A stretch of DNA of 64,000 nt, from contig NZ_LFXA01000004.1 in the NCBI RefSeq assembly GCF_001187435.1, forward strand, positions 315,001-379,000, in the 5' to 3' direction. The notes under the pieces were generated by a model. That model searched no databases, was not told the DNA's origin, and saw only the letters and a list, made by a program, of their open reading frames with translations. This document shows positions 27,500 to 36,514 of the stretch, piece by piece. The stretch is from Streptomyces caatingaensis. Lineage in GTDB: Bacteria > Actinomycetota > Actinomycetes > Streptomycetales > Streptomycetaceae. Within the stretch, counting starts at the first letter, position 1. Each line of letters opens with the position of its first letter. The position numbers and the translations under genes are program-made.

Positions 27500-28294
27500 A
27501 TGACCGACGCCCCACCCCCCACCACGCCCGCCGACGCCCTCCGGTTCGCCTTCGGCACCCTGACCGTACTGCCCGTACGCCTCACGCGCTGGGACCGGGC
27601 CGCCGCCCGCGGCGGCATGCTCGCCGCCCCGCTCGCCGGGCTGGCCGTCGGCGCCGCGGCCGGGGCCGCCGGCTGGCTGCTCCTCCTGCTCGGCGCAGGG
27701 GCGTGGCCCGCCGCCGTCGCCGCCACCGCCCTGCCCGCCGTGCTCACCCGCGGGCTCCACCTCGACGGGCTCGCCGACGTCGCCGACGGCCTGGGCAGCG
27801 GCAGGCCCGCCGAGGACGCGCTGCGGATCATGAAGCGGTCCGACATCGGCCCGTTCGGCGTCGTCACCCTCGTCCTCGTCCTGCTCGGCCAGGCCGCCGT
27901 GCTCGCCGGGCAGTACGCCGCCGGCGGCGCCCGCGGCCTGCTCGCCGCCCTGGTCGCCGGGCTCGCCGCCCGCTGCGCCCTGACCCTCGCCGCCCGCGCC
28001 GGCGTCCCCGCCGCCCGGCCCGAGGGCCTGGGCGCCGCCGTGGCCGGCGCCGTGCCCGTGCGCGCCGCCGCCGCCGTGCTCACCGCCGCGGTCTGCGCCG
28101 CCGCGGCGGCCGGGGCGGCGTACGGCCCGTACGCGGCGGCCCGCGCCGCCGCCGCCGTCCTCGCCGCCCTCGCCGCCGGCGAACTGCTGCTGCGCCACTG
28201 CCGCCGCCGCTTCGGCGGCGTCACCGGCGACGTCTTCGGCGCCCTGGCCGAGACCGCCGCCACCACCGCCCTGCTCGTCACGGCCCTGGGCTGA
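27500..28294 (+). CDS. cobS: Adenosylcobinamide-GDP ribazoletransferase
   Basis: A 264-residue membrane enzyme joining adenosylcobinamide-GDP and alpha-ribazole, the last step of cobalamin assembly. The family starts with DALRFAFGTLTVLPVR; LHLDGLADVADGLGSGRPAEDALRIMK carries the acidic motif, and SDIGPFGV follows. The rest is very Ala-rich with several membrane helices. With cobU and cobT it completes the nucleotide-loop pathway. No B12 riboswitch was seen upstream of any of the three. Confidence 0.93.
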   Translation: MTDAPPPTTPADALRFAFGTLTVLPVRLTRWDRAAARGGMLAAPLAGLAVGAAAGAAGWLLLLLGAGAWPAAVAATALPAVLTRGLHLDGLADVADGLGSGRPAEDALRIMKRSDIGPFGVVTLVLVLLGQAAVLAGQYAAGGARGLLAALVAGLAARCALTLAARAGVPAARPEGLGAAVAGAVPVRAAAAVLTAAVCAAAAAGAAYGPYAAARAAAAVLAALAAGELLLRHCRRRFGGVTGDVFGALAETAATTALLVTALG

Positions 28295-28458
28295 ACGACC
28301 GTGCGGGGATAGGCTCCTGCCAGCCCCGAGGCCCGGAACCGGCGGCGAGGACCCGGCGCATACGATGCGCGGAGTGCGGCCGGCGCGGTCCCGCTGCGCT
28401 CTCACGAGGAACATCGCAGGAAATCGACGGAAGTACGGAAGTAGGGACACCCACCACC

Positions 28459-29988
28459 GTGACTGCTCTCACTCTCAGCACCTCCAGTGCGGCGACGCTG
28501 CGCGCGGACGCCATCGTCGTCGGCGTGGCCAAGGGCCCCAAGGGCCCGGTCGTCGCACCCGGCGCCGACGCCGTTGACCAGGCCTTCGACGGGAAGCTGG
28601 GCTCCGTCCTGGAGACCCTCGGCGCCACCGGCGACGAGGGCGAGGTCACCAAGCTCCCGGCCCCGGCCGGCATCAAGGCCCCCGTCGTGCTGGCGGTCGG
28701 CCTCGGCGGCGCCCCCGCCGAGGGCGACGGCTACGAGGGTGAGGCGCTGCGCCGTGCCGCCGGTGCCGCGGCCCGGGCGCTGTCCGGCACGAAGAAGGCC
28801 GCGTTCGCCCTGCCCGTCTCCGGCCCGGAGGACGTCGCCGTGATCGGCGAGGGCGCCGTGCTCGGCGCGTACGCCTTCACCGCCTACCGCACCGACGGCA
28901 ACGGCAAGGCCGCCAAGGGCGGGAAGAACGAGCCGCTGGGCGAGGCCGCGATCCTGGGCGGCAAGCCCCGCGACAAGGCCCACAAGGCCGCCGTCGAGCG
29001 CGCGGCCACCGTCGCCGCCGAGGTCAACCGCGCCCGCGACCTGATCAACACCCCCTCCAACGACCTGTACCCGGCGGCCTTCGCCCGGCTCGCCCAGGAG
29101 GCCGCCAAGGAGTTCGGCCTCAAGGTCGAGGTGCTGGACGAGAAGGCGCTGCTCAAGGGCGGCTACGGCGGCCTGATGGGCGTGGGCCAGGGCTCCGCCA
29201 ACCCGCCGCGGCTCGTCCGCCTCGGCTACACCCACCCCGAGGCCGGGAAGACCCTCGCCCTCGTCGGCAAGGGCATCACCTACGACTCGGGCGGCATCTC
29301 CCTCAAGCCGGCCGGCCACAACGAGACCATGAAGTGCGACATGAGCGGCGCCGCCGCCGTGTTCGCCGCCGTGGTGGCCGCGGCCCGCCTCGGCCTGCGC
29401 GTCAACGTCACGGGCTGGCTGGCCCTCGCGGAGAACATGCCCTCGGGCAGCGCCACCCGTCCGGGCGACGTCCTGCGGATGTACAGCGGCAAGACCGTCG
29501 AGGTCCTCAACACCGACGCCGAGGGCCGTCTGGTCCTGGCCGACGCGCTGACCCGCGCCTCGGAGGAGGAGCCGGACGCGATCGTGGACGTGGCCACGCT
29601 CACCGGCGCGATGGTGCTGGCGCTGGGCGACCGCACCTTCGGCGTCATGGCCAACGACGACGCGTTCCGCGCCGCGGTGCACGAGATCGCCGAGGAGGTC
29701 GGCGAGCAGGCGTGGCCCATGCCGCTCCCCGCCGAGCTGCGCAAGACGATGGACTCGCCGGTCGCCGACATCGCCAACATGGGCGTCCGCAACGGCGGCG
29801 GCCTGATCGCCGGCCTCTTCCTCCAGGAGTTCGTCGGCGAGGGCATCACGTGGGGTCACCTCGACATCGCGGGCCCGGCCTTCCACGAGAGCGCGCCCTT
29901 CGGCTACACGCCCAAGGGCGGCACGGGCTCCGCGGTCCGCACCCTCGTCCGCCTCGCGGAACGCACGGCCGCCGGCGACCTCGGCTGA
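28459..29988 (+). CDS. pepA: Leucyl aminopeptidase (M17)
   Basis: A 509-residue cytosolic zinc/manganese aminopeptidase. The C-terminal catalytic domain holds GKGITYDSGGISLKP, the KCDMSGAAAV metal site and the NTDAEGRLVLADAL signature (Asp/Glu ligands and catalytic Arg). The N-terminal macro-like domain covers about residues 1-170. GTG 28459 was chosen since the conserved start TALTLSTSSAA begins there. It is free-standing, 165 bp after cobS, and is followed by a repeat element. Confidence 0.95.
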   Translation: MTALTLSTSSAATLRADAIVVGVAKGPKGPVVAPGADAVDQAFDGKLGSVLETLGATGDEGEVTKLPAPAGIKAPVVLAVGLGGAPAEGDGYEGEALRRAAGAAARALSGTKKAAFALPVSGPEDVAVIGEGAVLGAYAFTAYRTDGNGKAAKGGKNEPLGEAAILGGKPRDKAHKAAVERAATVAAEVNRARDLINTPSNDLYPAAFARLAQEAAKEFGLKVEVLDEKALLKGGYGGLMGVGQGSANPPRLVRLGYTHPEAGKTLALVGKGITYDSGGISLKPAGHNETMKCDMSGAAAVFAAVVAAARLGLRVNVTGWLALAENMPSGSATRPGDVLRMYSGKTVEVLNTDAEGRLVLADALTRASEEEPDAIVDVATLTGAMVLALGDRTFGVMANDDAFRAAVHEIAEEVGEQAWPMPLPAELRKTMDSPVADIANMGVRNGGGLIAGLFLQEFVGEGITWGHLDIAGPAFHESAPFGYTPKGGTGSAVRTLVRLAERTAAGDLG

Positions 29989-30006
29989 GCCGGCTCTCCC
30001 TCCCTC

Positions 30007-30305
30007 CCCGCCCTTTCACCGTTTCCTCCGGGGCGGAGCCCCGGTCTTCTCCCGGGGCTCCGCCCCGGAGACGGGCCGCGCTCCGCGGGGGGGGCGGGGC
30101 TGCGCCCCCGGGGGCGCGGGGCGCAGCCCCCTCGACGTACAGGGGAGCCCCGAAGCGGGGTCCAGGGGGCGAAGCCCCCGGTGGGGGCGCGGGGGGCGAA
30201 GCCCCGCCCCCGCCCCCGCGCGGAAGCGCGGGTGAGACCCGGGGCGGAGCCCCGGAAGAAGACCGGGGCTTGCCCCGGGAGAAACGGTGAAAGGGCGGGA
30301 CCGGG
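30007..30305. repeat. Intergenic repeat element, copy 1
   Basis: About 300 bp of GC-rich palindromes bounded by an inverted sequence: CGCCCTTTCACCGTTTC near 30010 on the left, and its complement GAAACGGTGAAAGGGCG at 30281-30297 on the right. The inside is stacked short inverted repeats of the GGGGCTTCGCCCC / GGAGCCCC type. The same ends bound a larger copy at 35735-36496. Open frames across it are compositional artefacts. It fills most of the pepA-lpdA gap; the remainder to 30587 shows no gene. Confidence 0.75.
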
Positions 30306-30587
30306 GCAAATCCCCCCACCCCAACCCACCCCGTTCGCTCTGGACGAACGCCCCGCCGGGAACCGGCAACAGGCTCCGGATACGCGCGAGTAACCCGCGA
30401 AGGTGACGCATCAGTCGCCCCACAGCCCCGGCCCGGCGTCCCACCCCCCGTCAACAAGTGCGAAGATGTTGTCTCGGCAGGACAGGGCCCCCGTAATCAC
30501 AGGGCCGAAGCAACAAGCGGCCGAACGACAGCCGCCGCCCGGTCACCGACGACCGGCAACGGCGTACCCATGCATGGAGGACGTGAC

Positions 30588-31976
30588 GTGGCGAACGACG
30601 CCAGCACCGTTTTCGACCTAGTGATCCTCGGAGGCGGTAGCGGTGGTTACGCCGCTGCCCTGCGGGGTGCCCAGCTGGGTCTCGACGTCGCCCTGATCGA
30701 GAAGGACAAGCTGGGCGGCACCTGCCTGCACCGCGGCTGCATCCCCACCAAGGCGCTGCTGCACGCCGGCGAGGTCGCCGACGCGGCGCGCGAGGCCGAG
30801 CAGTTCGGTGTCAAGGCCAGCCTCGAGGGCATCGACATCGCGGGCGTCCACAAGTACAAGGACGACGTGATCTCGGGCCTGTACAAGGGCCTGCAGGGCC
30901 TGGTCGCCTCCCGCAAGGTCACCTACATCACCGGTGAGGGCCGCCTGTCCTCCCCCACGTCCGTCGACGTCAACGGCCAGCGCATCACCGGCCGCCACGT
31001 CCTGCTGGCGACCGGCTCCGTGCCGAAGTCGCTGCCGGGCCTGACCATCGACGGCGACCGCGTGATCTCCTCGGACCACGCGCTGGTCCTGGACCGCGTC
31101 CCGAAGTCCGCGATCGTGCTGGGCGGCGGCGTCATCGGCGTCGAGTTCGCCTCCGCGTGGAAGTCCTTCGGCACCGACGTCACCATCGTCGAGGCGCTGC
31201 CCCACCTCGTCCCGGTCGAGGACGAGAACAGCTCCAAGCTGCTGGAGCGCGCCTTCCGCAAGCGCGGCATCAACTTCTCCCTGGGCTCCCGCTTCTCCGG
31301 CGTGGAGTACACCGCCGACGGTGTGAAGGTCTCGCTGGAGAACGGCAAGACCTTCGAGGCCGAGCTGCTGCTCGTCGCCGTCGGCCGCGGCCCGGTCTCC
31401 CAGGGCCTGGGCTACGAGGAGGCCGGGGTCGCCATGGACCGCGGCTACGTCCTCGTGGACGAGTACATGCGGACGAACGTGCCCACCATCTCGGCCGTCG
31501 GCGACCTCGTCCCCACCCTCCAGCTCGCGCACGTCGGCTTCGCGGAGGGCATCCTGGTGGCGGAGCGGCTGGCCGGTCTCAACCCCGTGCCGGTCGACTA
31601 CGACGGCGTGCCGCGCGTCACGTACTGCCACCCGGAGGTCGCCTCGGTCGGCATCACCGAGGCGAAGGCCAAGGAGCTGTACGGCGCCGACAAGGTCGTC
31701 ACCCTGAAGTACAACCTCGCGGGCAACGGCAAGAGCAAGATCCTGAAGACCGCGGGCGAGATCAAGCTCGTCCAGGTCAAGGACGGTGCCGTCGTCGGCG
31801 TCCACATGGTCGGCGACCGCATGGGCGAGCAGGTCGGCGAAGCCCAGCTGATCTACAACTGGGAGGCGCTGCCCGCCGAGGTCGCGCAGCTGATCCACGC
31901 GCACCCGACGCAGAACGAGGCCCTCGGCGAGGCCCACCTGGCCCTGGCCGGCAAGCCGCTGCACTCGCACGACTGA
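30588..31976 (+). CDS. lpdA: Dihydrolipoyl dehydrogenase (E3)
   Basis: A 462-residue FAD flavoenzyme reoxidising dihydrolipoamide in 2-oxoacid dehydrogenase complexes. The N-terminal Rossmann motif is VILGGGSGGYAAAL; the redox disulfide is GGTCLHRGCIPTKALLH; the NAD motif is IVLGGGVIGVEFASAW; FAD contact is TISAVGDL; the catalytic His-Glu is HAHPTQNEAL. GTG 30588 is set by GGAGG at 30576-30580. It is 48 bp upstream of sucB, so E3 and E2 are co-expressed. Confidence 0.96.
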   Translation: MANDASTVFDLVILGGGSGGYAAALRGAQLGLDVALIEKDKLGGTCLHRGCIPTKALLHAGEVADAAREAEQFGVKASLEGIDIAGVHKYKDDVISGLYKGLQGLVASRKVTYITGEGRLSSPTSVDVNGQRITGRHVLLATGSVPKSLPGLTIDGDRVISSDHALVLDRVPKSAIVLGGGVIGVEFASAWKSFGTDVTIVEALPHLVPVEDENSSKLLERAFRKRGINFSLGSRFSGVEYTADGVKVSLENGKTFEAELLLVAVGRGPVSQGLGYEEAGVAMDRGYVLVDEYMRTNVPTISAVGDLVPTLQLAHVGFAEGILVAERLAGLNPVPVDYDGVPRVTYCHPEVASVGITEAKAKELYGADKVVTLKYNLAGNGKSKILKTAGEIKLVQVKDGAVVGVHMVGDRMGEQVGEAQLIYNWEALPAEVAQLIHAHPTQNEALGEAHLALAGKPLHSHD

Positions 31977-32024
31977 GTCCCGAGCGCACCACCATCCGCA
32001 CTACTCGTAAGGAGCAACCGCACC

Positions 32025-33794
32025 ATGGCGGTTTCCGTAACCCTGCCGGCGCTCGGCGAGAGCGTGTCCGAGGGCACCGTCACCCGCTGGCTCAAGGCCG
32101 AAGGTGAGCGAGTGGAGGCCGACGAGCCGCTGCTCGAGGTCTCCACCGACAAGGTCGACACCGAGATCCCGGCCCCCGCGTCCGGCATCCTCGCCTCCAT
32201 CAAGGTCGCCGAGGACGAGACGGTCGAGGTCGGCTCGGAGCTGGCGGTCATCGACGACGGCACGGGTGCGCCCGCTGCCGCCCCGGCTCCGGCGGCCGCG
32301 GCCGCCGAGGCCCCCGCCGCCCCGGCCCCCGCGGCCGAGGCTCCGGCCGCCCCGGCGCCCGCCGCCGAGGCCCCCGCCCCCGCCGCCGCTCCGGCCGCCG
32401 GCGCCCAGGGCACCGACGTCGTCCTGCCCGCGCTGGGCGAGTCGGTCACCGAGGGCACCGTCACCCGCTGGCTGAAGGAGGTCGGTGAGGAGGTCGCCGA
32501 GGACGAGCCGCTGCTCGAGGTCTCGACCGACAAGGTCGACACCGAGATCCCGGCCCCGGCCGCCGGCGTCCTGCTGGAGATCCTCGTCGGCGAGGACGAG
32601 GTCGCCGAGGTCGGCGCCAAGCTCGCCGTGATCGGCGCCGCGGGTGCCGCCCCGGCCGCCGCCCCCGCCGCGCCGGCCCCGGCTCCCGCCGCCGCTCCGG
32701 CGCCCGCCCCGGCCCCGGCTCCGGCCCCCGCGCCGGCCGCCCCGGCCCCGGCCCCGGCCGCCGCTCCGGCTCCGGCCGCCGCTCCGGCTCCGGCCGCCCC
32801 GGCCGCCCCCGCCGCGCCGAAGGCCCCCGCCGCCCCGGCCCCGGCCGTCGCTCCCGCGACGGATGGCGCCTACGTCACCCCGCTGGTGCGCAAGCTGGCC
32901 GCCGAGTCCGGCGTCGACCTCTCCACGGTCGCGGGCACCGGCGTCGGTGGCCGCATCCGCAAGCAGGACGTCCTGGCCGCCGCCGAGGCCGCCAAGGCCG
33001 CCGCCGCTGCCCCGGCCGCCCCGGCCGCCAAGGCCGCGCCGAAGGCCGCCGCCCCGGCGCTGGAGGTCTCCCCGCTGCGCGGTCAGACCGTCAAGATGCC
33101 GCGCATGCGCAAGGTCATCGCCGACAACATGATGAAGGCGCTGCACGGCCAGGCCCAGCTCAGCTCCGTGATCGAGGTGGACATCACCAAGATCATGAAG
33201 ATGCGCGGCAAGGCCAAGGACGCGTTCGCCGCCCGCGAGGGCGTCAAGCTGTCCCCGATGCCGTTCTTCGTCAAGGCCGCCGTCCAGGCGCTGAAGGCCC
33301 ACCCGGTCATCAACGCCCGGATCAACGAGGACGAGGGCACCATCACCTACTTCGACTCCGAGAACGTCGGCATCGCCGTCGACTCGGAGAAGGGCCTGAT
33401 GACCCCGGTCATCAAGGGTGCGGGCGACCTCAACATCGCGGGCATCGCCAAGAAGACGGCGGAGCTGGCCGGCAAGGTCCGCACGGGCAAGATCAGCCCG
33501 GACGAGATGTCCGGCGCGACCTTCACGATCAGCAACACCGGCTCGCGCGGCGCGCTGTTCGACACGGTCATCGTGCCCCCGAACCAGGTCGCGATCCTGG
33601 GCATCGGCGCCACCGTCAAGCGCCCGGTGGTCCTGGAGACCGAGGAGGGCACCACCATCGGCGTCCGCGACATGACGTACGTGACGCTCTCCTACGACCA
33701 CCGCCTGGTGGACGGCGCCGACGCGGCCCGCTACCTGACGACGGTCAAGGCCATCCTGGAGGCCGCCGAGTTCGAGACCGAGATCGGTCTCTGA
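32025..33794 (+). CDS. sucB: 2-oxoglutarate dehydrogenase E2 (two lipoyl domains)
   Basis: A 589-residue dihydrolipoamide succinyltransferase-type E2. Two N-terminal lipoyl domains (about residues 1-80 and 127-205) each carry the lipoyl-lysine [12 protein letters not shown]. Long Ala/Pro linkers follow each. A peripheral-subunit-binding domain is at about residues 285-320 ([16 protein letters not shown]), then the catalytic domain with [14 protein letters not shown]. The lipoyl groups need LipB/LipA, encoded 10 kb away. Whether it serves 2-oxoglutarate or pyruvate dehydrogenase (or both) cannot be settled by sequence. Confidence 0.94.
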   Translation: MAVSVTLPALGESVSEGTVTRWLKAEGERVEADEPLLEVSTDKVDTEIPAPASGILASIKVAEDETVEVGSELAVIDDGTGAPAAAPAPAAAAAEAPAAPAPAAEAPAAPAPAAEAPAPAAAPAAGAQGTDVVLPALGESVTEGTVTRWLKEVGEEVAEDEPLLEVSTDKVDTEIPAPAAGVLLEILVGEDEVAEVGAKLAVIGAAGAAPAAAPAAPAPAPAAAPAPAPAPAPAPAPAAPAPAPAAAPAPAAAPAPAAPAAPAAPKAPAAPAPAVAPATDGAYVTPLVRKLAAESGVDLSTVAGTGVGGRIRKQDVLAAAEAAKAAAAAPAAPAAKAAPKAAAPALEVSPLRGQTVKMPRMRKVIADNMMKALHGQAQLSSVIEVDITKIMKMRGKAKDAFAAREGVKLSPMPFFVKAAVQALKAHPVINARINEDEGTITYFDSENVGIAVDSEKGLMTPVIKGAGDLNIAGIAKKTAELAGKVRTGKISPDEMSGATFTISNTGSRGALFDTVIVPPNQVAILGIGATVKRPVVLETEEGTTIGVRDMTYVTLSYDHRLVDGADAARYLTTVKAILEAAEFETEIGL

Positions 33795-33832
33795 CGCGGA
33801 GCCCCTCCGCCGAGGGCACTGAAGGGGCACTG

Positions 33833-33879
33833 AAGGGCGCGGCCCCGGTTCGTACCGTACGAACCGGGGCCGCGCCCTT
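33833..33879 (+). terminator. Strong terminator after sucB
   Basis: A 23-bp perfect inverted repeat (33833-33855 with 33857-33879), centred on 33856 and ending in CCCTTT, starts 39 bp after the sucB stop. Confidence 0.93.
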
Positions 33880-33939
33880 TGTCCCTTCCACCCACCGGGA
33901 TAATGACTGCGATCCACCCGGCCGCCGAGGAGCGCCCCC

Positions 33940-34569
33940 ATGTCACCACCCGTCGTCCACTCGCTGCGCGAGCAGATCCGCGAGCACATCCTGGAGGGGA
34001 TCGTCAGCGGCCGCTGGCAGCCGGGCGAGCGCATCGTGGAGCGGCGGATCGCCTCGGAGCTGCTGGTCAGCCAGACGCCGGTGCGGGAGGCGCTGCGGGA
34101 GCTGGAGTCGCTGCGGCTGATCGAGTCGGCCCCCAACAAGGGCGTGCGCGTCCGCGAGCTGACCGCGGCCGACCTCAAGGAGAGCTACCCCGTGCGGGCG
34201 GGCCTCGAACAGGTGGCCGCGGAGCTCGCGGCCGACGCGCTGGCCGAGGACGCCTCGGCCCTCGACCGCGAACTGGCCCCGCTCTACGAGGCGGACCGGC
34301 TGGGCGACGGCGAGGCCCAGGTGCGGCACACCGTCGCCTTCCACCGCGAGATCGTCCTGGCCTCGGGGAACTCCGTCCTGCTGCACACCTGGGAGTCGCT
34401 GGGCATCGAGGTATGGACCACGCTGTCCATCCGCTGGCTCAGCCCCGAGCCCCGGGCGCACGCGGAGGACCACGCGGAGCTGGTCGCCGCGTTCCGCCGG
34501 CGGGATCCGCGCATCGGGGAGCTGCTGCGCACCCACGTCCTGGGCTGCGCACCGCAATTGCCCGACTGA
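33940..34569 (+). CDS. GntR-family regulator (FCD domain)
   Basis: A 209-residue regulator. The winged helix-turn-helix occupies about residues 8-75 (LREQIREHILEGIVSGRWQPGERI, then LLVSQTPVREALRELESLRLI). An all-helical FCD domain covers about 80-205 with histidines (HTVAFHREIV and the C-terminal THVLGC) in the metal-site pattern. Such regulators bind carboxylic acids. It follows the E2/E3 genes, but a strong terminator separates them. The 15-bp palindrome at 34576 is directly downstream. Confidence 0.92.
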   Translation: MSPPVVHSLREQIREHILEGIVSGRWQPGERIVERRIASELLVSQTPVREALRELESLRLIESAPNKGVRVRELTAADLKESYPVRAGLEQVAAELAADALAEDASALDRELAPLYEADRLGDGEAQVRHTVAFHREIVLASGNSVLLHTWESLGIEVWTTLSIRWLSPEPRAHAEDHAELVAAFRRRDPRIGELLRTHVLGCAPQLPD

Positions 34570-34575
34570 CCGGTT

Positions 34576-34590
34576 GATCGATCATCGATC
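34576..34590. promoter_or_regulatory. 15-bp palindrome, possible operator
   Basis: GATCGATCATCGATC is perfectly palindromic around its central base and lies between the GntR and WYL regulator genes. It could bind either regulator. GATC content alone makes chance occurrence possible. Confidence 0.4.
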
Positions 34591-34735
34591 GAGGCGTATC
34601 GTCTCCGCGGAGCCGCGCCGCGCCGCCCTGTCCTGTGTCGCGGAGCGGCTCAGGGGTGACGACAGGTCCCGTACGTCGCCGTGCCCTGGCTGGGCGCACG
34701 GGTTCCTGTCGTCGGCCCCTGCCATGCTGGACCGC

Positions 34736-35716
34736 ATGCGTGCGGCCCGACTGATCAAACTGGTGCTGCTGCTCCAGTCCCGTCCGCTGATGACGGGTGC
34801 CGAGCTGGCGCGGCGGCTGGAGGTCTCCGAGCGCACCGTCGCCCGGGACGTCCTCGCCCTCTCCGAGGCGGGCGTCCCCGTCTACGCCGACCGCGGCCGC
34901 TCCGGCGGCTACCGCCTCGTCGGCGGCTACCGCACCCGCCTCACCGGCCTCGGCCGCACCGAGGCGGAAGCCCTCTTCCTCTCCGGCGTGCCCTCCGCGC
35001 TCCAGGCCATGGGCCTGGCGGACGCGGCCTCCGCGGCCCGGCTCAAGGTCTCCGCCGCGCTCCTCCCCGAACTCCGCGACGCCCCCTCGACCGCGGCCCA
35101 GCGCTTCCACCTCGACGCGCCCGGCTGGTGGCAGCCGGCCGCTCCCCCGCCGCTCCTGCCCGCCGTCGCCGACGCGGTGTGGGACGACCGTCCCGTGACC
35201 GTCCGCTACCGCCGGCGCGACGGGGCCGAGGTCGAGCGCGTGCTGGAGCCGTACGGACTGGTCCTCAAGGCGGGCACCTGGTACGTCGTCGCCCGTGTGG
35301 ACGGATCCTTCCGCTCCTACCGGGCCGACCGCTTCACCGCCGTGACCGCCGCCGCCGGGGCGCGCTTCCGCCGGGACGAGTCCTTCGACCTCCCCGCCTT
35401 CTGGGACGAGCACGCGGCCCTCTTCGCCCGCTCCCTCCTCCGCGACCGGGTCGTCCTGCGCCTGACCCCAGCCGGCGCCCGCCGCCTCCCCCACCTCGTG
35501 GACCGCCGCTCCGGCGAGGAGGCGCTCGCGGCGGCGGACCCGCCGGACGCGGACGGCTGCGTCACGGTGACGCTGGCCGTCGAGGGGCTCGACGTGGCCT
35601 ACGAGCAGTTGCTGGCACTGGGGCCGGAGGGGGAGGTGCTGGAGCCTGTGGGGTTGCGGGAGCGGTTTGTGGCGGCGGTGGGGCGGATGGTGCGGCTGTA
35701 TGGGCGGGGGTCGTGA
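34736..35716 (+). CDS. HTH/WYL-domain transcriptional regulator
   Basis: A 326-residue regulator with an N-terminal HTH_11-type winged helix (RLIKLVLLLQSRPLMTGAELARRLEVSERTVARDV) and a C-terminal WYL domain (YGLVLKAGTWYVVARVDGSFRSYRADRFTAV). WYL proteins sense small molecules or nucleic acids. Start choice is between ATG 34736 and ATG 34724; the former removes only MLDR. The last 100 bases and the region beyond run into repeat copy 2. Confidence 0.9.
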   Translation: MRAARLIKLVLLLQSRPLMTGAELARRLEVSERTVARDVLALSEAGVPVYADRGRSGGYRLVGGYRTRLTGLGRTEAEALFLSGVPSALQAMGLADAASAARLKVSAALLPELRDAPSTAAQRFHLDAPGWWQPAAPPPLLPAVADAVWDDRPVTVRYRRRDGAEVERVLEPYGLVLKAGTWYVVARVDGSFRSYRADRFTAVTAAAGARFRRDESFDLPAFWDEHAALFARSLLRDRVVLRLTPAGARRLPHLVDRRSGEEALAAADPPDADGCVTVTLAVEGLDVAYEQLLALGPEGEVLEPVGLRERFVAAVGRMVRLYGRGS

Positions 35717-35734
35717 GGGGGTTCTCTCCCCGCC

Positions 35735-36496
35735 CCGCCCTTTCACCGTTTCCTCCGGGGCTGCGCCCCGGGGCGGCCCGCGCTTCGCGCGGTGGGGGCT
35801 GCGCCCCGGGGGGCGGGGCCGCGAGCGCGCTCCGCGCGGTGGCGGGGCTTCGCCCCTGCGCCCCGGGCGGTTCCGCGCTTCGCGGGCGCGGGGCGGGGCT
35901 TCGCCCCTGCACCCCACGGGTGCTGCGCCCCGGGCGGGAGCGCGCTTCGTGGGGGCGGGGCTTCGCCCCCCTGGCTCCCCATGGGGACCGCGCCCCGGGC
36001 GGTGGCGGGCTGCGCCCCTGCGCCCACGGGTACTCCGCCCCGGGCGGGAGCGCGCTCCGCGCGGTGGCGGGGCTTCGCCCCTGCACCCCACGGGTGCTGC
36101 GCCCTGGGCGGGTCCGCGCTCCGCGCGGTGGCGGGGCTTCGCCCCTGCGCCCCAGGGGGCTGCACCCCCTGGACCCCGCTTCGGGACTCCGCCCGGCACC
36201 CCGCAACCCCGCGCTCCGGCAGCCGTCCTCAAGCTCCTCCGGAGGAAGTACCCCTGGGACGGGCTGATTCAGCCCGCCCGGCGTTTGCCAATTCAGCCCG
36301 TCCGGCGTTTGAGGACGAGCGGCGAAGCCGCGATCGGGGGGCCAGGGGGCGCAGCCCCCGGTGGGGTGCAGGGGCGGAGCCCCGCCACCGTGCGGAGCGC
36401 GCTCCTGCCCGGGGCGCAGCCCCCACCGCGCGAAGCGCGGGCCGCCCCCGGGGCGCAGCCCCGGAAGAAACGGTGAAAGGGCGGGTCCGGGGCACC
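35735..36496. repeat. Intergenic repeat element, copy 2 (expanded)
   Basis: About 760 bp with the same inverted ends as copy 1: CGCCCTTTCACCGTTTC near 35738 and its complement at 36466-36482. The inside has at least five CGGGGCTTCGCCCC units (near 35852, 35896, 35956, 36069 and 36131) with CACGGGTGCTGCGCCC-like spacers. Near 36270-36330 is a doubled segment containing TTCAGCCCGTCCGGCGTTTG, a sequence I recall as common in Streptomyces intergenic repeats. No gene supported: all open frames here encode only Gly/Arg/Pro/Ala low complexity. Confidence 0.8.
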
Positions 36497-36514
36497 CCCA
36501 CCCGCCCACCCACC

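Noticed and set aside
35850..36180. Possible CRISPR-like array
   Set aside because: Units are short palindromes with irregular, related spacers; there are no unique spacers and no cas genes.
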